From the NCBI GenBank assembly GCA_003282425.1, contig QBZF01000005.1:1-41545 (forward strand): 41,545 nt of DNA. Direction: 5' to 3'. This DNA comes from Prochlorococcus sp. AG-335-A05 (GTDB taxonomy: Bacteria > Cyanobacteriota > Cyanobacteriia > PCC-6307 > Cyanobiaceae). The notes under the pieces were generated by a model. That model searched no databases. It was not told the DNA's origin and worked only from the letters and a program-made list of their open reading frames with translations. Shown here one piece after another: positions 31,097 to 38,927 of this stretch; positions within the stretch are counted from its first letter, which is position 1; each line of letters starts with the position of its first letter. A program made the translations under genes and the position numbers.

Positions 31097-32398
31097 TTAA
31101 ACACCGGTATGAAGTGTCTTCTTCCAGAGAATTTTTTTAGGAAAAATAGACATTTTTATTGTTACCCATGGTATAACTAAAAACCAATGAGATAGATATA
31201 CAAGAGAAACTAACATCATCATAAAATTGAGATTTTGTAAAACTGGACCTTCACTCTTGCACGAAGAGCCATACCAAACTGCAATTCCCGACAAAGTAAA
31301 TGCTGTTATGGAGATTGGCCAATAACTGGGTGATTTCTTGAGAGCAACACTTAAAATCAAATCTATCAAAGAAATAATAGGCAATGCATATTGCAAGATA
31401 AAGAAAAAGGTTAAATCAAACTTTTGAATAAGTTCAATTTTTTTTGAAAATAATTGCTCACCATAATCAAAAAATCTTTGCAAACCTCCTTCAGCCCATC
31501 TTTGCCTCTGTGAAAATAGAGCAGATATATTTTCAACTGCTTCTTCCATAACAGGAGGATCCCATAGAATCCCAATTTTTGCTTTAGAAAGTAAAAGCCT
31601 AAGGCTTAAATCCAAGTCATCAGTGACTGTATCTTCATTAAACGAACCACATTTAAGTAGAACTGCTTTCTTAATTAATTGACCATTACCTCTCAATTCA
31701 GATACTCCCGCAACAGATAATCTCCCATATTGAAAAATTGCATCCATTGCCATTTCCATAGACTGACAAGTAGTTAAAAAATTCTTTCTAACATTTATGA
31801 CGGATTTTCTTAATTGCACTGCTGACCAAGATCCCTCATAAACGAAACGAAATAGTCTTGGTAGAGTATCATTTTTTAATTGAGCATCAGCATCTAATAT
31901 TAATAGCCATTCTCCGTGTGTAAACTTTAAAGCATAATTTAATGCTCCTGATTTACCACCTCCAGCATTTGCAGATCTAGTAATTATTTTTAATTTATCA
32001 AACTCTTTAGATAACCTTTCCAAAATTAAAGGAGTCTTATCAGAACTACCATCATCAATGACATAAATATTTAATTTATTAATTGGATAATCTAAATTAA
32101 ATAATCTTTCAACTAATCTTGCAATAACATTTTCTTCATCTCTAGCAGCAACTAAAATATCGAGAACAGGTAATTTATCATCACTAAGTATCTTGTCGTT
32201 ATTTTGTGAAAAAACACTTCTTTTTATGTTTTTTGATATTACATTTAATCCATAACAAGCAACTAAAAAAGAAATCGTTATTGTAAAAAATAGAAAATGT
32301 TTGAATTGAAAGATATGCGGAATAGTACTTATTAATAAACAAACAACAAAAAATAAAAATGATTTTAATCTTCGATTTTTATAAAAACCGTTACTCAT
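31097..32398 (-). CDS. Family 2 glycosyltransferase, multi-TM, likely processive
   Basis: 433 aa. LDILVAARDEENVIARLVERLFNLDYP, YVIDDGSSDKTP, LILDADAQL, TDDLDLSLRLL, QRQRWAEGG (QxxRW), with flanking TM segments. Confidence 0.9.
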   Translation of the reverse strand: MSNGFYKNRRLKSFLFFVVCLLISTIPHIFQFKHFLFFTITISFLVACYGLNVISKNIKRSVFSQNNDKILSDDKLPVLDILVAARDEENVIARLVERLFNLDYPINKLNIYVIDDGSSDKTPLILERLSKEFDKLKIITRSANAGGGKSGALNYALKFTHGEWLLILDADAQLKNDTLPRLFRFVYEGSWSAVQLRKSVINVRKNFLTTCQSMEMAMDAIFQYGRLSVAGVSELRGNGQLIKKAVLLKCGSFNEDTVTDDLDLSLRLLLSKAKIGILWDPPVMEEAVENISALFSQRQRWAEGGLQRFFDYGEQLFSKKIELIQKFDLTFFFILQYALPIISLIDLILSVALKKSPSYWPISITAFTLSGIAVWYGSSCKSEGPVLQNLNFMMMLVSLVYLSHWFLVIPWVTIKMSIFPKKILWKKTLHTGV

Positions 32399-32426
32399 AA
32401 ATGCTAACTTATAATTTTTATTTTAA

Positions 32427-33965
32427 TTATTGAGACAATATCTCAATTTTTTTAATTTTTGTTCCCTTATAATAATGATTCAATATTTGTTGATAAGTAA
32501 AACCTAATTCAGCCATTTCTATCGCTCCTGATTGAGATAAACCTACACCATGACCGAAGCCTCCTCCTTTAAAAAGCCAAAGATTATCATTTAATTTATT
32601 AATAGTAAATAAATTACTCGGCAAAAAACTCAATATTCGACGGATATCATCTTTTACTAGAATTATTGGTTTCTTTAAATTTTTTAACTTAATTTCTAAT
32701 TTTATTACTCTTCCACTGAAACCTCTTTTAATAATATTAAGATCAACAAAATCTGATTTCTCCTCAATTAATTGATTATTTAATAGATTATTTTGGATCG
32801 TCTCATTAGACAGTATTTTCTCCCATCGAAAAAGAGAATGTTTCTTACCATAAACTTTTTCATCTGCAAACTCGAGGAATTTATTTAATTCATCCCCATT
32901 TTTAATTGGAAGCTTAAAAGCTTTTTTTAAAGAACCTAAACCATCAATCATTGAACTAAGATAATTATAATCTTTTATTTGCCAAGATTCACTTGCACTA
33001 GCTGATATTCCTCCATTAGATCCATGATAAAAAGAATTAATTGGTTTCCTTTTATAAGTGATTATTAAATTTGAAGTATCTTCTATCGCTTTATGTACAT
33101 TTTTATATTCAATCACAGGAGGTTTATAAACTTGGCATTGAGTAGTTATACACAAATGATAATTATCGATTTTAAATCTATCAGAATTATAAAGTGCCCA
33201 AGTTCTCGCAATTACTGCTTGTGCTTTCAATGCCTCTAAAGGAGAATTAGAGCCAATTTCATGTGGCAGAACACCTTTTAAGTAATCATCAAATTTGATT
33301 TTCTGGATCAACGTCCAAGTTCCATAAGAATCTTTAGCTAAATAAAACTTTTTACCAAAATTGATATCATCAATTAATATCTCTTTAGACGAATATATAT
33401 ATATCGGGCCTTGGAGTTCATGTTGCGAGTACTCAGTAACAAGGAAAGGAGTAATTGTTGAATTGTACGATTTTTTATACAGTCTATAGTTTAGTTTTTT
33501 ATCAGGAAGATTTTTGCCAACTGGAATCCAAACTTCCCAATTGTTTGGAAAGGCAACTAAAGCTGGATAACCTTTTTCTTTTAATTTTTCAGCTTGCTTT
33601 TGTGCAGATTCATAGCTTGCAAATGGACCAAATACTAGTCTTTCAACATTAAAAGGGGTTTTCAAGATTTTTTTCTTCAAAACAATATTTATTTTTTTGG
33701 ATTTGTGTTTTACACCATTTGTAGAATGGAGTTTTAAGAAATCATTTTTTGTAGTAAAAGTAATACTATTTTTTTCTTGAAAATTATCACTCTTAGCTCC
33801 TAAGTATTGTTTTAATCCGATTAAAAAATTACCTTTTTTTAATTCTTGAGTAAGATTTATTTTTGAAGATTCTTCTGCTAAGCCAGTTAATGTCAATATT
33901 GGAAAAATTGAACAAAATAACCAACATCCATAAATCAGAAACTTTAAGTTCAATTTGCGCAGCAT
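32427..33965 (-). CDS. SpoIID/LytB-domain protein with signal peptide and SPOR-like segment
   Basis: 512 aa. DDYLKGVLPHEIGSNSPLEALKAQAVIARTWALYN, SFYHGSNGGISASASESW, LWLFKGGGFGHGVGLSQSGAIEMAELGFTYQQILNHYYKGTKI; SPOR-like VERLVFGPFASYESAQKQAEKLKEKGYPALV. Confidence 0.9.
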   Translation of the reverse strand: MLRKLNLKFLIYGCWLFCSIFPILTLTGLAEESSKINLTQELKKGNFLIGLKQYLGAKSDNFQEKNSITFTTKNDFLKLHSTNGVKHKSKKINIVLKKKILKTPFNVERLVFGPFASYESAQKQAEKLKEKGYPALVAFPNNWEVWIPVGKNLPDKKLNYRLYKKSYNSTITPFLVTEYSQHELQGPIYIYSSKEILIDDINFGKKFYLAKDSYGTWTLIQKIKFDDYLKGVLPHEIGSNSPLEALKAQAVIARTWALYNSDRFKIDNYHLCITTQCQVYKPPVIEYKNVHKAIEDTSNLIITYKRKPINSFYHGSNGGISASASESWQIKDYNYLSSMIDGLGSLKKAFKLPIKNGDELNKFLEFADEKVYGKKHSLFRWEKILSNETIQNNLLNNQLIEEKSDFVDLNIIKRGFSGRVIKLEIKLKNLKKPIILVKDDIRRILSFLPSNLFTINKLNDNLWLFKGGGFGHGVGLSQSGAIEMAELGFTYQQILNHYYKGTKIKKIEILSQ

Positions 33966-34056
33966 AAGTTTGACATTACCTCTTCAATTCAAAACTTTAA
34001 TTTGCACCAATGCATATAAAGGTTTAGATTATCTAGATTAAACATTATCAAGAAAA

Positions 34057-34254
34057 ATGTCTAAACTTAAAACTCGTAAATCAGCAGCTAAAAGATTTAA
34101 AGCTACTGCTACGGGTAAATTTACTAGAAGAAGAGCTTTCCATAATCATTTATTAGATCACAAAAGCTCAAAATTGAAGAGACATCTTAAAACAAAAGCT
34201 GTTGTTGATGAAAGAGATGCTGATAATGTAAAATTAATGATTCCCTACGCTTAA
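34057..34254 (+). CDS. rpmI: 50S ribosomal protein L35
   Basis: 65 aa. [44 protein letters not shown]. Confidence 0.98.
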   Translation: MSKLKTRKSAAKRFKATATGKFTRRRAFHNHLLDHKSSKLKRHLKTKAVVDERDADNVKLMIPYA

Positions 34255-34284
34255 GAGCATTCAAATTACTTTTAAATTAAATTT

Positions 34285-34632
34285 ATGGCACGCGTTAAAA
34301 GAGGCAACATAGCCAGAAAAAGAAGAAACAAAATCTTAAACCTTGCAAAAGGTTTCAGAGGAGGAAACAAAAATCTTTTTAGAACAGCAAACCAAAGAGT
34401 AATGAAAGCTCTCTGCAACGCTTATAGAGATAGAAGAAGAAGAAAAAGAGATTTTAGAAGACTTTGGATTTCAAGAATAAATGCCTCAGCAAGAATTAAT
34501 GGCACAAATTACAGCAAATTAATTAATGGTATGAAGAGCTCCGACATAATTATCAATCGAAAAATGATGGCACAACTAGCTTTGAGCGATCCACAATGTT
34601 TTGAAAAAATAGTTTCTACCGTTAGCAATTAA
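34285..34632 (+). CDS. rplT: 50S ribosomal protein L20
   Basis: 115 aa. [67 protein letters not shown]. Confidence 0.98.
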   Translation: MARVKRGNIARKRRNKILNLAKGFRGGNKNLFRTANQRVMKALCNAYRDRRRRKRDFRRLWISRINASARINGTNYSKLINGMKSSDIIINRKMMAQLALSDPQCFEKIVSTVSN

Positions 34633-34667
34633 ATTAAAATAAAATTGTGAACAATCTATTATAAGTA

Positions 34668-35225
34668 ATGGAAATATCTTCCTTTCAATCCTATTTGATC
34701 ATACTTTTTATAGTACTTATAATAATCTCTATTTTTGTATTTCGACAATTTCTTAGGACAAGAAAAGAAGAATTAAATTTAGTAAAATTTGAGCAAAAAG
34801 GCTTAAATTCACTAACAAAAGCTTCTGAATTATATGAATTTGGCTCTATCCAAATTAAAAAAAGATTATACACAGAGGCCACTAAGACTTTTCTGAAAGC
34901 TATTGAATCTTATAATAATGAACCTGAAGAAGCAAAAGCTATCATTGAAAATGCTCTCGGTTTTTCTTATGCAGCGCAAAATGAATTTAAAAAAGCAATC
35001 AAGCACTATAACTCTGCTATAAAATCACTCCCTGAATATACAGTCGCTTTAAATAATCTTGCATCCGCACAACAAAGATTGCTGGAATATGATTTAGCAT
35101 ATGCAACTTATAAGAAAGTTTTAGTAATAGATCCAAACAACAAAACAGCAATTAAAAAAAGTAAAGAACTTGAAAAAAGAAATAATTACACCCCTTACAA
35201 AGGAATAAAAGATAAAGGATTTTAA
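34668..35225 (+). CDS. Membrane-anchored TPR-repeat protein
   Basis: 185 aa. N-terminal TM helix ([21 protein letters not shown]), then TPR-like units ([66 protein letters not shown]). Confidence 0.88.
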   Translation: MEISSFQSYLIILFIVLIIISIFVFRQFLRTRKEELNLVKFEQKGLNSLTKASELYEFGSIQIKKRLYTEATKTFLKAIESYNNEPEEAKAIIENALGFSYAAQNEFKKAIKHYNSAIKSLPEYTVALNNLASAQQRLLEYDLAYATYKKVLVIDPNNKTAIKKSKELEKRNNYTPYKGIKDKGF

Positions 35226-35226
35226 A

Positions 35227-36024
35227 ATGAAAGAAGATTCATCTTTACAAATTGGAGGTAAAAGCTTCTCAAGTAGATTGATGGTTGGTACAGGAAAATA
35301 TAAGTCTTCAGAAGTAATGAGAGAGAGTTTAGCGAATACTGAATCTGAAATAGTGACTGTCGCAGTAAGAAGAATTCAAAATAATCAAAATGGTGAAAAT
35401 TTACTGGAAAAAATTGATTGGAACAAATTCTGGATGCTTCCTAATACTGCTGGTTGCAGCAATTCAGATGAAGCAATAAGAATAGCAATTTTGGGAAGAG
35501 AACTTGCCAAATTATCAGGTCAAGAAGAAAATAATTTCGTCAAATTAGAAGTTATTCCTGATAAAAAATATTTGTTGCCTGATCCTATTGAAACCCTTAA
35601 AGCAGCTGAAATATTGATAAATAAAAATTTTATTGTTCTTCCATATATAAATGCTGATCCAATATTAGCTAAAAAGTTAGAAGAGATAGGTTGTTCAACT
35701 GTGATGCCATTAGGGTCACCTATTGGCTCCGGACAAGGCCTTTTAAATTTATCTAATATATCCATTATTATTGAAAATTCTAATATTCCAGTAATAATTG
35801 ATGCAGGCATAGGTGTACCTAGTGAAGCTTCTCAGGCTATGGAACTTGGAGCAGATGGAGTTTTAATCAATAGTGCTATCGCATTAGCTCAAAACCCCTT
35901 AAAAATGGCTAAAGCGATGAATTATGGGGTAAAAGCAGGAAGAGACGCTTTTTTAGCGGGAAGAATTGAGATGCAGAGGCTAGCAAGCGCTAGTTCACCT
36001 GAAAAAAACATATCAATAAAATAA
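35227..36024 (+). CDS. thiG: Thiazole synthase
   Basis: 265 aa. [125 protein letters not shown]. Confidence 0.98.
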   Translation: MKEDSSLQIGGKSFSSRLMVGTGKYKSSEVMRESLANTESEIVTVAVRRIQNNQNGENLLEKIDWNKFWMLPNTAGCSNSDEAIRIAILGRELAKLSGQEENNFVKLEVIPDKKYLLPDPIETLKAAEILINKNFIVLPYINADPILAKKLEEIGCSTVMPLGSPIGSGQGLLNLSNISIIIENSNIPVIIDAGIGVPSEASQAMELGADGVLINSAIALAQNPLKMAKAMNYGVKAGRDAFLAGRIEMQRLASASSPEKNISIK

Positions 36025-36035
36025 TTTGATTCTTG

Positions 36036-36060
36036 AAAAAATTTTAATAACAAATTTTTT
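36036..36060 (+). terminator. Possible intrinsic terminator after thiG
   Basis: Perfect 9-bp inverted repeat AAAAAATTT-TAATAAC-AAATTTTTT, 12 nt after the thiG stop and ending in a T-run. AT-only stem. Confidence 0.35.
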
Positions 36061-36080
36061 AACTAAAGAGAAAAGATTTG

Positions 36081-36113
36081 AAACTTTTTACAAACTTTTT
36101 ACAATCTTTTTTC
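36081..36113 (+). repeat. 11-bp phased tandem repeat (two exact copies plus one degenerate) upstream of sqdB; candidate operator
   Basis: AAACTTTTTAC AAACTTTTTAC AATCTTTTTTC: two exact 11-mers and one degenerate 11-mer back to back, in the 155-nt thiG-sqdB gap. Confidence 0.6.
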
Positions 36114-36179
36114 GCATTTTGGAAGCACTCTGTAGTAATTTAATAAATGTAAAATGATATTTTAATTCTGGAGTTTTGA

Positions 36180-37373
36180 GTGAAAGTAATTGTTCTTGGT
36201 GGAGATGGTTTTTGCGGTTGGCCTTGTGCGGTGAATTTAGCAGAACAAAATCATGAGGCTATTATAGTTGACAACCTAAGTCGCAGAAAAATAGATATTG
36301 ATCTTGAAGTGGAATCGTTAACCCCAATTTCTTCTATAAATGAAAGACTTTCTGCATGGGAAGAGACCGGTGGAAAACCAATAAAATTTGTCAATATTGA
36401 TCTTTCGAAACAATATCAAAAATTACTAAATTTACTTATAGAAGAAAAACCTGATTCGATTGTACATTTTGCTGAACAAAGAGCTGCACCATACTCAATG
36501 AAATCAAGTTATACCAAAAGATATACAGTTGATAATAATGTGAATGGTACTCACAATTTACTTGCTGCAATTGTAGAAAGTAATTTAGATATTCATATTG
36601 TTCATTTAGGAACCATGGGAGTATATGGATATGGATCACATAGAGGCGCAACAATTCCTGAAGGTTATTTAAAAGTTGAAGTACCTCAACCGGATGGAAG
36701 TCGTTTTGAAGAAGAAATTCTTCATCCCGCCAGTCCTGGCAGCGTTTACCATATGACAAAGACATTAGATCAATTATTATTTCTTTATTACAATAAGAAC
36801 GACTTGATTAGGATTACAGATTTACATCAAGGCATTGTTTGGGGCACAAATACAAAAACAACATTAAAAGATCCAAGATTGACAAATAGATTCGATTACG
36901 ACGGCGATTACGGTACTGTTCTGAATAGATTTCTCATGCAAGCAGCAATCGGATATCCCCTTACTGTTCATGGGACAGGAGGACAAACAAGAGCTTTTAT
37001 ACATATAAAAGATTCAGTAAAATGCGTCCAACTAGCTCTAGAAAATCCTCCACAATCTGGCGAACGAGTAAAAATTTTTAATCAAATGACAGAAAGTCAC
37101 CAAGTTGGCGAATTAGCTAAAAAAGTTGCTTCTCTTACTGGAGCCGAAATAAATTATTTACCAAATCCTCGAAATGAAGCTGTCGAAAATGATTTAATAG
37201 TTGATAATAAATGCTTCATAGAATTGGGGCTTAATCCCACCACTCTTGATAATGGCTTATTAGAAGAAGTTGTTGAAGTAGCTAAAAAATACTCTATGAG
37301 ATGTGATAAAAAAAGAATTCCTTGTATTTCAACTTGGACGAAAAAACAGGCTAAAGCAATAAAAACTAATTAA
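36180..37373 (+). CDS. sqdB: UDP-sulfoquinovose synthase
   Basis: 397 aa from a GTG start. VIVLGGDGFCGWPCAVNLAEQNHEAIIVDNLSRRKIDIDLEVESLTPI...HFAEQRAAPYSMKS...HLGTMGVYGYG...SVYHMTKTLDQLLFLYYNKNDLIRITDLHQGIVWG. Confidence 0.97.
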   Translation: MKVIVLGGDGFCGWPCAVNLAEQNHEAIIVDNLSRRKIDIDLEVESLTPISSINERLSAWEETGGKPIKFVNIDLSKQYQKLLNLLIEEKPDSIVHFAEQRAAPYSMKSSYTKRYTVDNNVNGTHNLLAAIVESNLDIHIVHLGTMGVYGYGSHRGATIPEGYLKVEVPQPDGSRFEEEILHPASPGSVYHMTKTLDQLLFLYYNKNDLIRITDLHQGIVWGTNTKTTLKDPRLTNRFDYDGDYGTVLNRFLMQAAIGYPLTVHGTGGQTRAFIHIKDSVKCVQLALENPPQSGERVKIFNQMTESHQVGELAKKVASLTGAEINYLPNPRNEAVENDLIVDNKCFIELGLNPTTLDNGLLEEVVEVAKKYSMRCDKKRIPCISTWTKKQAKAIKTN

Positions 37374-37400
37374 AAATAGTTTTATATCTAACTTAAAAAA

Positions 37401-38534
37401 GTGAAAATCGCATTCTTTACTGAAACTTTTCTACCTAAAGTTGACGGAATAGTAACAAGACTAACTAAAACCATCGAATTTTTAACAAAAAATGGTGATG
37501 AAGTTATAGTGTTTTGTCCTGAAGGATGTCCTGATTTTTATAAAGGAGCAACAATAATAGGAGTTGCTGCAATGCCGCTACCTTTATATCCTGAATTAAA
37601 ATTAGGCTTACCTGGCCCTGCAGTCTCTGATAAGTTAGAAGAATTCAAGCCAGACTTAGTACATGTAGTTAATCCCGCTGTACTTGGACTTGGAGGTATA
37701 TGGCTAGCAAAAACAAACAATATTCCACTAATTGCAAGTTACCATACACATCTTCCTAAATATCTTGAACACTACGGAATGGGAATGTTAGAACCCCTTT
37801 TATGGGAGTTGTTAAAAGCAGCTCATAATCAAGCCTTATTAAATCTTTGCACCTCAACTGCAATGGTTAATGAACTCGAAGATAAAGGAATACAGAGGAC
37901 TGCTTTATGGCAAAGAGGTGTCGACACTGAAAACTTCAGACCAGAATTAAGAAGCAAAAAAATGAGAGAAAAATTATTTGGAAAATATCAAAATACTGAT
38001 TCACTTTTGATTTATGTGGGTAGATTATCGGCAGAAAAGCAAATTGAAAGGATTAAACCTGTATTAGATAATATACCCGGAACATGTCTCGCTCTAGTGG
38101 GAGATGGACCATACAGGGGACAGTTAGAAAAGATTTTTGAAAACACAAAAACAAATTTTATAGGTTATTTGTCTGGTGAAGAGCTAGCCAGTGCATACGC
38201 ATCTGGAGATATATTCTTATTCCCATCAAGCACAGAAACTCTCGGATTAGTTTTGTTAGAAGCAATGGCTGCAGGATGCCCAGTAATAGGGGCTAATAAA
38301 GGAGGTATCCCAGATATTATCAATGATGGGATAAATGGTTGCTTATATAACCCAGATGAAAAAGACAACGGAGAAAGAAGTTTAATTGAAGCTACTAAAA
38401 AAATCCTGGCAGATAAAAATAAAAAAGAAGCTATGAGTAAAGAAGCTAGGAAAGAAGCTGAACAATGGAGTTGGAACCAAGCTACACTTCAATTACAAAA
38501 ATATTATTCAGAAACACTAGAAAATATCTCCTAA
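37401..38534 (+). CDS. sqdX: Sulfoquinovosyltransferase SqdX (GT4-type)
   Basis: 377 aa from a GTG start. IAFFTETFLPKVDGIVTRLTKTIEFL, ASYHTHLPKYLEHYGMG, LWQRGVDTENFRPE, LIYVGRLSAEKQIERIKPVL, FPSSTETLGLVLLEAMAAGCPVIGANKGGIPDII; directly after sqdB. Confidence 0.95.
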   Translation: MKIAFFTETFLPKVDGIVTRLTKTIEFLTKNGDEVIVFCPEGCPDFYKGATIIGVAAMPLPLYPELKLGLPGPAVSDKLEEFKPDLVHVVNPAVLGLGGIWLAKTNNIPLIASYHTHLPKYLEHYGMGMLEPLLWELLKAAHNQALLNLCTSTAMVNELEDKGIQRTALWQRGVDTENFRPELRSKKMREKLFGKYQNTDSLLIYVGRLSAEKQIERIKPVLDNIPGTCLALVGDGPYRGQLEKIFENTKTNFIGYLSGEELASAYASGDIFLFPSSTETLGLVLLEAMAAGCPVIGANKGGIPDIINDGINGCLYNPDEKDNGERSLIEATKKILADKNKKEAMSKEARKEAEQWSWNQATLQLQKYYSETLENIS

Positions 38535-38545
38535 ATTTCTATGAG

Positions 38546-38797
38546 TTATGCCACATATGGTGGAGGGGTAGGATTTATAAATGTATTGATTGGGAGTATT
38601 AAAGTAGCTATATTTTGATTCTTATCCGGCCTCTGTTTTTTAGGAAATCTTTTTCCAAATGGCACTCTAATTACATTAGTACCTTCAACAGAATTTACCT
38701 TTGTATTATTCCCTAAGGAATTATTTACAAAATTTGGTAAATCCAAATTATTGATTGGCAAGGCCTTAACCTTACCAGATTTTAAATCTTTGCTCAT
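38546..38797 (-). CDS. Small hypothetical protein, Asn/Pro/Lys-rich
   Basis: 83 aa ORF with a normal start and stop, filling the gap between sqdX and gcvP without overlapping either. No motif recognised. Confidence 0.5.
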   Translation of the reverse strand: MSKDLKSGKVKALPINNLDLPNFVNNSLGNNTKVNSVEGTNVIRVPFGKRFPKKQRPDKNQNIATLILPINTFINPTPPPYVA

Positions 38798-38927
38798 AGC
38801 TTCAAATACCCCAAATAAATTTGATGCATGATAATAGTAATAAAAAAACTTAAAAAAATTCTATAAGAAAATATTAAATTTTTTATTCTATTTGACGATA
38901 ACTAAAAAATCAGGTGAACGCTAGTAT

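Noticed and set aside
36436-36765. 109-aa minus-strand ORF inside sqdB
   Set aside because: Antisense to a highly conserved enzyme; Gln/Leu/Tyr-rich low-complexity composition, no support.
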